A stretch of DNA of 45,934 bases from Anaerolineales bacterium (lineage in GTDB: Bacteria; Chloroflexota; Anaerolineae; Anaerolineales; Villigracilaceae): positions 1 to 45,934 of the forward strand of contig JAEURC010000042.1 in the NCBI GenBank assembly GCA_016789025.1, in the 5' to 3' direction. Positions within the stretch are counted from its first letter, which is position 1, and each line of letters begins with the position of its first letter. This document shows positions 1 through 8,453 of this stretch, piece by piece. Both the position numbers and the translations under genes were made by a program. The notes under the pieces were generated by a model. It had not been told where the DNA came from. It ran no database searches and worked only from the letters and a program-made list of their open reading frames with translations.

Positions 1-357
1 CGGACATTGAAAATCGCTGAACTCGACGATGGTGATGGGCGCGTCTTCGGGACCAAAAGCGGGATACCCCTCGGTCGGGATATCGTAACGGATAACCTGC
101 GGTTCCTCCGCCACTTGCGCCTGATTCGCCGCCTGAGGCGCCGCGCCTGCCTTTGCAAACAGGTCGGTTCCCCACACTGCGTAACCGGCAAGGAGACCGA
201 AGAAAAACGTCAACACGCTGAGCGCGGCGTAAAAATGACTCGCTTTAAATGTGATGGTGTTTTCGTCTTTCTCGGCGGTCGTAGATTCGGCAATGAAAGT
301 GCTGCTTTTGGGGTCTAGAATCAGTTGTTCTTCAATTATTGTAGATTTTTTAGGCAT
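1..357 (-). CDS. DsbA-like thioredoxin-fold protein, membrane-anchored (3' part missing)
   Basis: The reverse strand is open from an ATG at 357 to the window edge (119 codons) with no stop. The N-terminal 45 or so residues are cytoplasmic and polar, then one membrane segment ([18 protein letters not shown]) is followed by an Ala/Gln-rich linker and the typical opening of a thioredoxin_4/DsbA domain, [16 protein letters not shown]. The expected CxxC active site would begin at that last Cys and continue past the edge. By family knowledge such proteins are extracytoplasmic thiol oxidoreductases or disulfide carriers. The start has no strong ribosome site, but the downstream pattern is convincing. 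Truncation is only due to the window. Confidence 0.8.
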   Translation of the reverse strand, partial: MPKKSTIIEEQLILDPKSSTFIAESTTAEKDENTITFKASHFYAALSVLTFFFGLLAGYAVWGTDLFAKAGAAPQAANQAQVAEEPQVIRYDIPTEGYPAFGPEDAPITIVEFSDFQCP

Positions 358-454
358 GTGTGGCATTATAAAACACGCCCGTCGATTTGTCAGTTGCCAC
401 TTTTGTACGGAAAACTCGTATATCGTTTTGTAAGTTTATTTTTCGGAGGTAAAA

Positions 455-679
455 ATGACAACTCATACAAAACACATCCCCTGGTATTTGTGGCCCTTTG
501 CCGCCATCTGGAAACTGCTGGCGGTGATCGTCGAACTCACGGGTCGGCTCGTGGCGATGATCCTCGGCATTGTGCTTATGCTCGTCGGCGGCATCATCAG
601 CCTGACCGTTATCGGCGCCATCGTCGGCGTCCCTCTGGCGATTGTGGGGCTGTTGCTGTTCCTAAAGGGAATGTTCTAA
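455..679 (+). CDS. small two-helix membrane protein, unknown function
   Basis: A 74-residue protein preceded by a strong ribosome site (GGAGG at 445-449, five bases before the ATG). After a short amphipathic start (HIPWYLWPFAAIWKLL) there are two hydrophobic helices separated by Gly-rich turns (LMLVGGIISLTVIGAIVGVP), ending in a Lys near the C-terminus. It resembles the small inner-membrane proteins often annotated as hypothetical in Anaerolineae; I recognise no catalytic motif. It stands alone, divergent from the DsbA-like gene, with a structured repeat region immediately downstream. Confidence 0.7.
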   Translation: MTTHTKHIPWYLWPFAAIWKLLAVIVELTGRLVAMILGIVLMLVGGIISLTVIGAIVGVPLAIVGLLLFLKGMF

Positions 680-680
680 C

Positions 681-858
681 GTACCGCAAAGTTTACTTTG
701 CGAAGTGGCGTAGAGTGCGTTCTCCCCTGGCACCGCCCGTGATTTGCACGGCAAATCAGGCAGGTGTTACGCGCCCCTTGACGTTAGAGAACGTCAACTA
801 CACGGTTACGGCGTTTATTTGTTAATTTCCATTATTTTGCGAGGGAACGCGCCCTACA
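681..858. repeat. hairpin-cluster repeat A (AGAG-loop family)
   Basis: Non-coding stretch between the small membrane protein and msrQ. It holds a palindrome at 685-702 (CGCAAAGTTTACTTTGCG) and a hairpin with arms 778-785 and 790-797 around an AGAG loop. An outer imperfect inverted repeat pairs the region around 711-727 with that around 841-857. The motif GTACCGCAAAGTTYACTTTGCG at 681-702 recurs at 1546-1567 between msrP and msrQ. Related clusters lie at 25837-25910 and 26925-27013. The function is not known. Confidence 0.6.
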
Positions 859-1534
859 CGGTCGTCTCAGGCTGCGTTCCCCGCTTCCGCGCTAGAAGCA
901 AGATGCGGCTGGGCAGGGAGGCGAGAAACCGTCGAATAGGCGGAATACGCATAACGAGCAGAATGACTGCGATCACCGTGTAGATCAACGGGCGGATGAT
1001 TTCGCCTTGCAAGGCGAAGAAATCGCCTTTCTTGCCCCACGCATAATGCAATAACAACAACGGGACGATGAAGTAGATCGTCTGGTGAATTCGTTTCCAT
1101 CGTTTGCCGAGGCGCTTCTTCCAGATATCGAACGAACTAGCGGCAAGCGGAATCAACAGGAGGAAACCCGCCAGCCCTACAAGGATATACGGCTTCTCGA
1201 TAATGTTTTGAACGATAAAACTCCATGCCAGACCATAGTCGAACATGAAAATGATGATATGGATCGTGGCGTACATGAAGGCGTACAGCCCAAGCGCGCG
1301 GCGGCGTTTGAGTAATTCGCTCCATTTGAAGAGCGTGTTCAACGGCGTGCAAGCCAGAGAAAGGATCAGCAAGGTAATGGCATGACGCCCCGTGCGTTGC
1401 TCCAATTCCTGAATTGGGTTTGCCGAGAGATCGCCTGTGATGAGTTTGAACGCAAGAATGACCAGCACAGACCACGCATAGATGTGTATGCCAATTTGGA
1501 GAGGGGTGTAACGCGAAAAGATTTTTTTCAACAT
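854..1534 (-). CDS. msrQ: MsrQ, haem-binding membrane subunit of methionine sulfoxide reductase
   Basis: A polytopic membrane protein of the ferric-reductase-like (YedZ) family with about six helices. His residues typical of haem ligands lie in helices (MYATIHIIIFMFDYG; KRIHQTIYFIVPLLLLHYAWG). MsrQ passes electrons from the quinone pool or a flavin to MsrP, which repairs oxidised methionine outside the membrane. It lies directly downstream of msrP on the same strand, the usual order. I start at the ATG at 1534 (MLKKIFSRYTPLQIGIH) because a longer start at 1561 lies inside the GTACCGCAAAG repeat. Length about 226 residues, close to the family norm. No clear ribosome site is seen. Confidence 0.85.
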   Translation of the reverse strand: MLKKIFSRYTPLQIGIHIYAWSVLVILAFKLITGDLSANPIQELEQRTGRHAITLLILSLACTPLNTLFKWSELLKRRRALGLYAFMYATIHIIIFMFDYGLAWSFIVQNIIEKPYILVGLAGFLLLIPLAASSFDIWKKRLGKRWKRIHQTIYFIVPLLLLHYAWGKKGDFFALQGEIIRPLIYTVIAVILLVMRIPPIRRFLASLPSRILLLARKRGTQPETTV

Positions 1535-1545
1535 AAGTATATATA

Positions 1546-1567
1546 GTACCGCAAAGTTCACTTTGCG
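1546..1567. repeat. short palindromic repeat (second copy)
   Basis: GTACCGCAAAGTTCACTTTGCG, differing by one base from the copy at 681-702. It forms a short stem (CGCAAAGT/ACTTTGCG) between msrP and msrQ and overlaps the only longer alternative msrQ start. Confidence 0.6.
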
Positions 1568-1636
1568 CCTGGCGGGGTGAATGAGAAATTCAACCTCCTA
1601 TCGGATGGCAACGTTCGCGTTGCCGCGCGAAACAGG

Positions 1637-2593
1637 CTAATAATTTTCGATCAAATCCATGCCGGCGTACATCCCAGCCACTTGTTCGGCGTACCCATTG
1701 AACCTCAGGGTGGGGCGGCGTTTCAATTCGCCGATGCGGCGTTCCGATGCCTGCGACCAGCGCGGGTGTGGGCGTTCCGGGTTTACATTCGAATAAAAGC
1801 CGTATTCTGTCGATCCCACGCTGTTCCATAATGTGCTCGGTTGTTCCTCCACGAGTTCGATCTTTGTCACTGCCTTGATGGATTTAAACCCATACTTCCA
1901 TGGCACAACAAGGCGGATCGGCGCGCCGTTCTGGTTGGGCATCGGTTCACCGTATAACCCGGTGGCGAGGATCGTCAAGTCGTTCATGGCTTCATCGAGG
2001 CGCAACCCCTCCTGGTAGGGCCACGGGTAAAAGGGACTCGCTTGCCCCGGCAATTCTTCCGGGCGATAGACCGATTCAAAACGCACGTACTTCGCCTTTG
2101 ATGTTGGGGTCACGTCGTTCAGAATGGACGAAAGCGTGAACCCGGTCCACGGGATGACCATGCTCCACGCCTCCACACAGCGCAGGCGATAGATGCGCTC
2201 CTCCTGTGTGAATTTACTCAACAAATCTTCGATACCGTAGGTCTTGGGTTGCCTCACCAAGCCGTAGACTTCCACCGTCCATGGGTTGGTGTTGAAATCT
2301 TTTGAAAGCGGAGCCACCGCCTCTTTGTTTGTGGTGAATTCATAGTAGTTATTGTAGTTTGTGATATCTTCAAAGGTATTGGATGGATCTCCCAATTCAT
2401 CGAATTTGACTTCGACAGGCGGCGCTTCCTCGCCAGGAATGACTGTTGCGGCTACCTTGGGCGCGCATGCCGCCAGAAGCGCCGATCCGCTGAGGATGCC
2501 CGCGGCTTTGAGAAATTCGCGCCGCGAAAGGTATTGCGAATACGGCGTGATCTCGGATGATTTTACAGGGACGGATTTGTATTGATCGTTCAC
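1637..2593 (-). CDS. msrP: MsrP, molybdopterin-dependent methionine sulfoxide reductase catalytic subunit
   Basis: 318 residues starting at a GTG with a good ribosome site (GAGGTGAACC). A twin-arginine export signal (SRREFLKAAGILSGSALLAAC, RR at 24-25) precedes the oxidoreductase molybdopterin domain. Cys139 in IYRLRCVEAWSMVIPW matches the molybdenum-ligating Cys of YedY/MsrP, and the WKYGFKS segment fits the cofactor pocket. The folded enzyme would be exported by Tat and reduce protein-bound methionine sulfoxide at the cell exterior, with electrons from MsrQ encoded next. The AAC near residue 43 could also form a lipobox, so the mature protein might be lipid-anchored; that is inference. Confidence 0.92.
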   Translation of the reverse strand: MNDQYKSVPVKSSEITPYSQYLSRREFLKAAGILSGSALLAACAPKVAATVIPGEEAPPVEVKFDELGDPSNTFEDITNYNNYYEFTTNKEAVAPLSKDFNTNPWTVEVYGLVRQPKTYGIEDLLSKFTQEERIYRLRCVEAWSMVIPWTGFTLSSILNDVTPTSKAKYVRFESVYRPEELPGQASPFYPWPYQEGLRLDEAMNDLTILATGLYGEPMPNQNGAPIRLVVPWKYGFKSIKAVTKIELVEEQPSTLWNSVGSTEYGFYSNVNPERPHPRWSQASERRIGELKRRPTLRFNGYAEQVAGMYAGMDLIENY

Positions 2594-2671
2594 GGTTCAC
2601 CTCAATGATGAAAATTTATATCGTATCTGGCGAGTCTGTGCGGCATTGTTGATCTACGCGTTGCATGGCGT

Positions 2672-2689
2672 GGCAAGGTTCGCCTTGCC
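2672..2689. repeat. GGCAAGG hairpin between msrP and the histidine kinase gene
   Basis: GGCAAGG-TTCG-CCTTGCC, a perfect 7-bp stem. The 2594-2786 spacer is otherwise unremarkable. A related palindrome (GGCAAGGTTAACCTTGCC) lies at 35127-35144, right next to the end of the rhodanese gene, so this is probably a dispersed repeat rather than a dedicated terminator. Confidence 0.5.
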
Positions 2690-2786
2690 GTACGCATGAC
2701 AGAGGCGTTTCATCACTCATGTTCCTTGATGCATGAATTGTAGGATTACTTCCTTACAAAAAGATTACGCCCCTCTGAGAAGTTTG

Positions 2787-4025
2787 TTAAGGGATGTTGA
2801 AGGTGAACAGCGTGCCTCTACCCGGCTTGCTCTCGACGCGGATTACGCCGCCGTGCGCCTGCACAATGCCGCGCGCAATTGCCAGCCCCAGCCCGGCGCC
2901 CGTGCCGCGACTGCGCGAACGAGCCGCATCGCCGCGGTAAAAACTTTCGAACACATGCGGCAGGTCTTCCTCGCGAATACCCTCGCCTGTGTCGCTGATG
3001 GTGACTTCGATACCCTTGCCGGTGCGATGCGCCCATACACTAACGCGTCCCTGGTCGGGTGTGTGCCGCAAGGCGTTGCCGATCAGGTTGTTGAGCACGC
3101 GCCCAATGGCTTGCGTATCCATGTTGACCGGGTCTACGTTGTACTCTACATTGCCTTCGAGTTTGATCTCGCGTTGCTTGGCGGGTTCGGTGAAACTTTC
3201 GAGCGTGTCTGAAACGAGGTCGCTGAGCGAGGCGTTCTGGCGGTCGAGCGGAAAGCCCCCGGTATCGAGTTGCGCCATTTGGAAGAGATCGTCGATCAAC
3301 GAGGAAAGCGAGTTCACATCGCGTTGGGCTGTGCGTAAATATCGGCTGGCGGTCTCGGGATCTTCGACCACGCCGTCAGATAACGCCTCCAAAATGGCGC
3401 GCACTGAGGTGAGCGGAGTTTGCAGATCGTGACCCACCCAGGCGATCAGGTCGCGGCGCATGTGTTCGAGTTCGCGTTGCTTGCTGTCGCTTTCCTGTAA
3501 CTGTTCCGCCATCTGGTTAAAGGTTTTTGCCAGTCCTGCCACTTCATCATGACCCTGCACAGGCACGCGCGTGTTCAGTTCCCCGTGAGCGATATTTTCC
3601 GCCGCATTCTTGAGCAGTTGAATGCGTTGTGTGATCGTGCCGGAGAGAAAATATCCGAGCACGGTTGCCATGCCGCCGGCAAACACCAATAAAACAATGG
3701 CGAGCAGGAGATCGTGCTGGCTTGAGAACATCATCTGCGCTGAGAACCACACATTGAAGAACGTTAGAACGCTGGCGAGGATATATCCGCCCAGCAGAGT
3801 CCAACGCAGGGTGGGCGACATGTGGATCCAACCAAGGGAATACGCAAGATAGCCAATAACCGCCGAAACCAATGCCGTAACGCTGAGGTATAACGCCAGG
3901 TTGGTAATATCTTTCATTGGCGGGAACATTACCAGCGTGAAGATGCCCAGCGTGATCGCAACGATGACCGCCGCGCCGAGAATTAATCGAAAAACAAGAG
4001 GAGTTCGTGAAAAGAGTGTTTTCAT
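2787..4025 (-). CDS. sensor histidine kinase with HAMP domain
   Basis: 412 residues from the ATG at 4025, one base after the stop of the response regulator gene, so the two are co-transcribed. Order: about four membrane helices (residues 10-130), a HAMP segment (130-182), a HisKA helix pair with the phospho-acceptor His199 in WVGHDLQTPLTSVRA, and an ATP-binding domain with N box (NNLIGNALRHTP), G1 (DTGEGI), F box (FESFYRGD) and G2 (GTGAGLGLAIA). It is a complete orthodox kinase. The signal is unknown; the loops between helices are short, so sensing at or in the membrane is plausible. An upstream in-frame extension overlaps the regulator gene and was not used. Confidence 0.93.
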   Translation of the reverse strand: MKTLFSRTPLVFRLILGAAVIVAITLGIFTLVMFPPMKDITNLALYLSVTALVSAVIGYLAYSLGWIHMSPTLRWTLLGGYILASVLTFFNVWFSAQMMFSSQHDLLLAIVLLVFAGGMATVLGYFLSGTITQRIQLLKNAAENIAHGELNTRVPVQGHDEVAGLAKTFNQMAEQLQESDSKQRELEHMRRDLIAWVGHDLQTPLTSVRAILEALSDGVVEDPETASRYLRTAQRDVNSLSSLIDDLFQMAQLDTGGFPLDRQNASLSDLVSDTLESFTEPAKQREIKLEGNVEYNVDPVNMDTQAIGRVLNNLIGNALRHTPDQGRVSVWAHRTGKGIEVTISDTGEGIREEDLPHVFESFYRGDAARSRSRGTGAGLGLAIARGIVQAHGGVIRVESKPGRGTLFTFNIP

Positions 4026-4026
4026 C

Positions 4027-4719
4027 TTACGGTTCAAATTTATAGCCGACGCCCCACACGGTGAGTAATCGCGCGGGTTTCGAAGCGTCGAGTTCGATCT
4101 TTTCGCGCACGCGACGCACATGCACGGTTACAGTGCCCGGGTCGATGTATTGCGCCCCGCCCCACACGCGCTCAAGTAACTGATCGCGAGTGAACACCTG
4201 TTTTGGGTGACGCATTAACAAATAGAGCAGATCGAATTCCTTCGCCGTCAATTCTACATCGGAGTCGCGCGCTTTGACCACACGACTACGTGGGTCGATG
4301 GACACATCATTGAAGGATATCGCCCGGTCATTCCCCTCCTCTGCCTGCTCCCGCGCCCCACGCCGCATCACCGCCCGCACCCGGCTCACCAGCTCCTGCG
4401 GGCTGAACGGCTTGACCACATAATCATCGGCTCCCATCTCCAGCCCGGCGATGCGGTCTGTCTCCTCCCGCCGCGCCGTCAACATGATGATCGGCACATC
4501 TGACCGGTCGCGCATCCAACGTGTGAGCGCCAAACCGTCCACCTCGGGAAGCATCAAGTCGAGGATGACGAAATCCGGCGGCTGTCGCTCGAAGATACTC
4601 ATCGCCTGTTTGCCGGCTGAAGCGACTTGCACTGCAAACCCGGCGCGTTTGAGATACAGGCTTACCACCTCGGCAATGCTGGCTTCATCTTCCACCACGA
4701 GAATGGAACGCACATTCAT
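4027..4719 (-). CDS. OmpR/PhoB-family response regulator
   Basis: 230 residues. The receiver domain has the acidic pair (VVEDE), phospho-acceptor Asp54 in VILDLMLPEVDG, the switch Thr in MLTARR and Lys103 in VVKPFSP. The C-terminal winged-helix domain is of the PhoB type (ELTAKEFDLLYLLMRHPKQVFTRDQLLERVWG; VTVHVRRVREKIE). It pairs with the kinase encoded one base downstream. Target genes are unknown; neither the flanking msr genes nor the cyclase gene shows an obvious shared operator by eye. Confidence 0.95.
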   Translation of the reverse strand: MNVRSILVVEDEASIAEVVSLYLKRAGFAVQVASAGKQAMSIFERQPPDFVILDLMLPEVDGLALTRWMRDRSDVPIIMLTARREETDRIAGLEMGADDYVVKPFSPQELVSRVRAVMRRGAREQAEEGNDRAISFNDVSIDPRSRVVKARDSDVELTAKEFDLLYLLMRHPKQVFTRDQLLERVWGGAQYIDPGTVTVHVRRVREKIELDASKPARLLTVWGVGYKFEP

Positions 4720-4805
4720 CGAAGCCCATCATACTCCAATGTTATTCAGAATCACACAGCGGTTAGGAATTCGTAAGATTTGCAAACACCCCATGAACTT
4801 CTTGT

Positions 4806-6434
4806 TTACTTGACCATTGCCTCGATCTCATCGAATGAGCGGATGTCATCCCGCCCGGCGTTTTTAGCGGCGTACATCGCCATGTCTGCGGCGCGTAGGA
4901 ATGAATCGCGTGTATCGCCGTTGGCTGGGTAGGAGGCGATGCCCATCGAATAGGTTGCGGTCAATATATGATTGCCGTACTGCACAGCGAGGGCTTTGAG
5001 CGACTGCCGCAAAGTTGCCGCGCGTTCCTGCACGATGCCGGGAGTCATATTCGGCATGACGATGATGAACTCCTCGCCGCCATAGCGGCAGACAAAATCG
5101 CCGCGTCGGCTGTGTTTCATCAGTACTTCTCCCAACCCTTTCAACATCACATCACCTGCTTCATGACCATAGGTATCGTTGACCTGTTTGAAGTGGTCGA
5201 TATCGATCATGATGATGGACACAGGGTAGGATTCCCTTGCGGCTCGGGCAAGTTCCCGATCCAGCGTTTCTTCGAGGTAGCGGCGGTTAAACAACCCGGT
5301 GAGCGGATCACGCACCGCCTGCTCGCGCAACTGGCTTTGCAGGATTCCGATTTCAATGAGTTGCGATTTCATGCGGAAGTTGGCGTCGCGGAGCCTTTTT
5401 TCAACTTCTTTGCGTTCGGTAATATCTCGAAAGACAAGCAGTCTACCGTTGACAAGTCCGCTCTTATCGTAGAGCGGTGTCATGCGTAAGTCCAGAATAT
5501 GGGATGGCATCGATGGAAGGCGAACCTCGGTTTTCAGTTCGGAATCGCCGAAAATTGCGCTCGTTTTTTCCACCCAGCCGCCGAAAACCTCGAAGGCGCT
5601 TTTGCCTAGAAGTTCCTGTGGTCGTTCTGCCAGTAATACCTCCATGGCTGGGTTGAGATCTGCAATCCGGTTTTGGGGGTCGAGCACTAGCACGCCATCT
5701 CCCATGTTTTCGATCAAGTGAGTGCGCGCCACGGGAATCAGATGCATGAAGTGGGTGCGGAGCGTGCCAAAGACGAAAATCATGCCGGTAATGCCAAAAC
5801 TCATCGGAGAGATATCGAGATTGCCGAATGAGTTATATTCGATCTGTCTATACACACTGAACACCAGTGGAATACCGCAACCGAACAGAAGCAGATGGTA
5901 TTGATTTCTATACAAATGGCTTGCGCGTAACGCCTCGCGAATCAGAGTCAGAATGCCAGTTGCCACCATACCATAGGCAAACACCAGGTTGATAAAATAG
6001 ATCGGTCCGCGTTGAATTTCAAGCACGGAGAAACCATCCTGCCTGACCAGTTGCACTGAGGAAAGAGAGAGATGATGGTATGAATTGGTCCATTGAAGGA
6101 GGACGAATACGATCGAAATGGTATAAAGCACTGTCAAGGTGCGGCGTGTGACCCAGGCCAGGTTTCCGGTGAATTTCAAAATGAAGGTCATGAACAAGAT
6201 CGGCGTGGCGGCAACGGCAATCACCATCACGTTCAACCAGAAGACCTTCGCCGCGAAACCTTCCTGGAAGTGTTGCGCGGCGGCAGAGGCAGACCATATC
6301 GACAGGACAACCAGAAGCGCCCGTAATGTGGACGAGCCAGGCGCCTTCCTTTTCCGGGCGATCAACGAAGCGGAAAAGGTTATGGCGGCCGAAATGATCA
6401 GCAAAACAATATAAATGGAAAAATACGTTGGCAT
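4806..6434 (-). CDS. diguanylate cyclase: 7TM sensor, PAS, GGDEF
   Basis: 542 residues from the ATG at 6434 (MPTYFSIYIVLLIISA). Residues 1-230 hold about seven helices like the N-terminal 7TM region of some histidine kinases. A PAS domain (about 235-340) is followed by a short coiled coil and a GGDEF domain. The active site is GGEEF (452-456) with an allosteric I-site RRGD five residues before it, so the enzyme should make c-di-GMP and be feedback-inhibited. The VRDPLTGLFNRRYLEE start of the domain is intact. A longer open frame upstream of 6434 lacks family character and runs through the terminator of the neighbouring gene, so I did not use it. Confidence 0.92.
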   Translation of the reverse strand: MPTYFSIYIVLLIISAAITFSASLIARKRKAPGSSTLRALLVVLSIWSASAAAQHFQEGFAAKVFWLNVMVIAVAATPILFMTFILKFTGNLAWVTRRTLTVLYTISIVFVLLQWTNSYHHLSLSSVQLVRQDGFSVLEIQRGPIYFINLVFAYGMVATGILTLIREALRASHLYRNQYHLLLFGCGIPLVFSVYRQIEYNSFGNLDISPMSFGITGMIFVFGTLRTHFMHLIPVARTHLIENMGDGVLVLDPQNRIADLNPAMEVLLAERPQELLGKSAFEVFGGWVEKTSAIFGDSELKTEVRLPSMPSHILDLRMTPLYDKSGLVNGRLLVFRDITERKEVEKRLRDANFRMKSQLIEIGILQSQLREQAVRDPLTGLFNRRYLEETLDRELARAARESYPVSIIMIDIDHFKQVNDTYGHEAGDVMLKGLGEVLMKHSRRGDFVCRYGGEEFIIVMPNMTPGIVQERAATLRQSLKALAVQYGNHILTATYSMGIASYPANGDTRDSFLRAADMAMYAAKNAGRDDIRSFDEIEAMVK

Positions 6435-6553
6435 GAGATTAAAAATTAGGGCAATTGTAGCCTTTGCCGGATAGACCCAAACTTGCAATGGGTTTACAAA
6501 GGTTTTCCGCAGTAATGACTGGATTTGGAACAGGATGCGAGAGAAATAGCGAC

Positions 6554-6592
6554 AAAAAAGGCTCTTCAGGTCACTGATGAGCCTTTCGTAAA
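6554..6592 (-). terminator. rho-independent terminator of the STAS gene
   Basis: On the reverse strand AAAGGCTC and GAGCCTTT (6579-6586 and 6557-6564) form a perfect 8-bp stem followed by a run of T. It lies about 15 bases past the stop of the STAS gene. Confidence 0.75.
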
Positions 6593-6600
6593 TGTGGTGG

Positions 6601-6978
6601 TTACTCTTTGCCGAACGACTCGAGCGCGCCGTCCAGGCTTTCATACATGGGGATATTCTGCAAAAACCCTGTAATACCTAGTACGTTGTAGATCTGGGCT
6701 GGCGCGTTGCATAATTTCATATGCGCCACTTTGAAATGCTCTTCTTTTGGGGTGAAGATCAGATAAACCTTTTGTAGTGCGCGCATGCCGGCGCTGGTGA
6801 GCGTATCGAGGTCGCTCATGTCGATCAGCAGGTATCGCGCGCCGCCATCATAGGCGACCCGAGCTTCCTCCAGCAGGCGGCTTTCACCTTGCGCATCGAG
6901 CCAGCCAGACACGCGGAAAATGGTGATGGGCACCTCTGCCTGCCGTTGTTCGGAGGATATTCTAAATTCGGAATTCAT
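6601..6978 (-). CDS. STAS-domain anti-sigma factor antagonist
   Basis: 125 residues, a single STAS domain. It opens with TIFRVSGWLDAQGESRLLEEA and carries the loop DLDTLTSAGMRALQKV, where the Ser corresponds to the residue phosphorylated in SpoIIAA-type antagonists. Such proteins bind anti-sigma kinases in a phosphorylation-dependent way; no kinase partner is adjacent. The start has a plausible ribosome site (GAGGCGACC). It ends at its own terminator, so it is probably transcribed alone. It may share stress or lifestyle signalling with the cyclase downstream, but this is only context. Confidence 0.85.
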   Translation of the reverse strand: MNSEFRISSEQRQAEVPITIFRVSGWLDAQGESRLLEEARVAYDGGARYLLIDMSDLDTLTSAGMRALQKVYLIFTPKEEHFKVAHMKLCNAPAQIYNVLGITGFLQNIPMYESLDGALESFGKE

Positions 6979-7035
6979 GGTCGCCTCACTTTAGTGGGGT
7001 TCAACACAGCCAGAATGATTTTTCCAATTATACAC

Positions 7036-7064
7036 TTGACGGGCGTTTCCAACGGGCATACAAT
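7036..7064 (+). promoter_or_regulatory. sigma-70-type promoter of the btu operon
   Basis: TTGACG at 7036-7041 and TACAAT at 7059-7064 with a 17-base spacer, near consensus. Transcription would start around 7071, just before the riboswitch. Confidence 0.75.
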
Positions 7065-7070
7065 CGCGCC

Positions 7071-7275
7071 ACAATTTATCGATCAGCCAGCGGCGAAGTT
7101 GGTGAAATTCCAACACTGTCGCGCAACTGTGATGTTGGTCAAATAGTCACCTAGTCTCCTAGTCTCCTAGTCGAACACAAACGACTGGATGACGATCAGA
7201 CTAGCCGACTAGGAGACTAAATAAGTCAGGTCGCCCGCTCTGGTCGGTTCACCACACTCTCGCGGAAAGGAGGTG
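7071..7275 (+). promoter_or_regulatory. cobalamin (adenosylcobalamin) riboswitch
   Basis: The conserved core is visible: GGCGAAGTTGGTGAAATTCC (7092-7111), then CGCGCAACTGTGATG, a slight variant of the B12 box GCCACTG, and the closing AGTCAGGTCGCCC (about 7223-7235). It lies between a strong promoter and btuF, exactly where a B12-uptake operon is controlled. The arm between the B12 box and the closing segment is long and contains tandem CTAGTCTC units; AGTCTCCTAGTCG (7161-7173) pairs perfectly with CGACTAGGAGACT (7206-7218). Corrinoid binding should lower btu expression. The exact 3' border is uncertain. Confidence 0.88.
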
Positions 7276-7333
7276 GAGGACGGCTAGACTCGGATTGCCT
7301 CCCCAACCTCCCCGGCTTTGGCTGGGGATTTTG
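7269..7333 (+). terminator. candidate riboswitch expression platform
   Basis: CCCCGGC (7310-7316) pairs with GCTGGGG (7321-7327, one G-U), followed by ATTTTGATT: a plausible terminator. GGAGGT at 7269-7274 can instead pair with ACCTCC at 7306-7311, which takes away the base of that stem, as an anti-terminator would. This is inference from pairing by eye. Confidence 0.45.
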
Positions 7334-7392
7334 ATTCGTACAACCAAGTATGGCCGGCTTAAGTCGGTCGTACCACACTTTTAGGAGAAACC

Positions 7393-8370
7393 ATGTTACG
7401 CAAGACTTTACCATTGATTTTACTCATCGCCCTGTTGAGCGCCTGCGCGCCGCAAACCACGCCGACAGTTGCGCCTGTTGCGCCTACGGTCGCCGCCACC
7501 GAGGCGCCCGTCACTGCCGCGCCGACCGAAATACCAGCCAAACGCTATACCGATGGGCTTGGGCGCGAAATCACGCTCGAAACAACCCCTCAGCGAATCG
7601 TTTCGCTCGCCCCTTCCAACACGGAGATCCTCTTCGCCATTGGAGCAGGCTCACAGGTGGTCGGACGGGATGAATTTTCCGATTATCCCGCAGAAGCCGC
7701 GTCGATCGATTCCATTGGCGGGTCGTTCGGCGAATATAACGCGGAAGCCATCGTGGCGCTCGAACCCGACTTGGTGCTTGCCGCCGAGATCAATACGCCC
7801 GAACTTGTGAAGCAACTCGAAGATTTGGGATTGACCGTGTTTTACCTGAAGAATCCCGTCACGCTCGAAGAAATGTACGTCAACCTCGATGTTGTCGGTC
7901 AACTCACAGGGCATGACGTAACGGACCTCATCGACTCGCTTGAAGCGCGCGTCGCCGCGGTGGATGAAAAGATCGCGCCCATCTCCGCGCGCCCAACAGT
8001 CTTTTATGAGATCGACGCGACGGACGCGTCAAAACCCTACTCGTATGGACCCGGCACATTCGGCGATCTGTTGATTCAGCGCGCTGGCGGAGCCAACCTT
8101 GTAACGCTGGCTGGCATCACCGACGCGTATCCGCAAGTAAGTTTGGAACAAATCGTTGCCGCGAACCCATCGGCGATCATCCTCGGCGATTCGATGTGGG
8201 GCGTAACCCCCGAAGCGGTGCTCGCCCGCGCCGGCTGGGATGCGCTCGATGCGGTGAAAAATAATCAAATTTTCCCTTTCGACGATAACATGGTCAGCCG
8301 ACCGGGTCCGCGCTTGGTGGATGGGCTGGAGCAATTGGCGAAATTATTGCACCCCGAGTTGTTCAAGTAG
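7393..8370 (+). CDS. btuF: BtuF-like corrinoid ABC transporter substrate-binding lipoprotein
   Basis: 325 residues with a lipoprotein signal (LPLILLIALLSAC, lipidated Cys18) and a Thr/Pro/Ala-rich linker to about residue 52. The rest is a class III periplasmic-binding fold: DGLGREITLETTPQRIVSLAPSNTEILFAIGAG, then EPDLVLAAE and the second lobe. It captures cobalamin or a related corrinoid outside the cell for BtuCD. A ribosome site (AGGAGA) precedes the ATG. It is the first gene after the cobalamin riboswitch, which makes corrinoid far likelier than iron-siderophore as substrate; the fold alone does not separate the two. Confidence 0.9.
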   Translation: MLRKTLPLILLIALLSACAPQTTPTVAPVAPTVAATEAPVTAAPTEIPAKRYTDGLGREITLETTPQRIVSLAPSNTEILFAIGAGSQVVGRDEFSDYPAEAASIDSIGGSFGEYNAEAIVALEPDLVLAAEINTPELVKQLEDLGLTVFYLKNPVTLEEMYVNLDVVGQLTGHDVTDLIDSLEARVAAVDEKIAPISARPTVFYEIDATDASKPYSYGPGTFGDLLIQRAGGANLVTLAGITDAYPQVSLEQIVAANPSAIILGDSMWGVTPEAVLARAGWDALDAVKNNQIFPFDDNMVSRPGPRLVDGLEQLAKLLHPELFK

Positions 8371-8450
8371 AATGTAAACAGGCACACGAGTAGACAAGTA
8401 GACGCGCGCGCCTGTGTTTACTTGTCTGCCCGTTTCCGTATTTACGCTCC
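8371..8450. repeat. TAGACA/GTTTAC palindromic intergenic repeat, copy 1
   Basis: The btuF-btuC spacer holds an imperfect palindrome built from GTAAACAGGCACACGAGTAG and its complement-like partner TGTTTACTTGTCTGCCCG. Members of the same family occur at 23694-23762, 35637-35727 and 44953-45037, each between two genes. Confidence 0.65.
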
Positions 8451-8453
8451 CCC

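Noticed and set aside
7141..7220. CTAGTCTC repeats as a CRISPR-like array
   Set aside because: Units are about 10 bases with no spacers and form one arm of the riboswitch.
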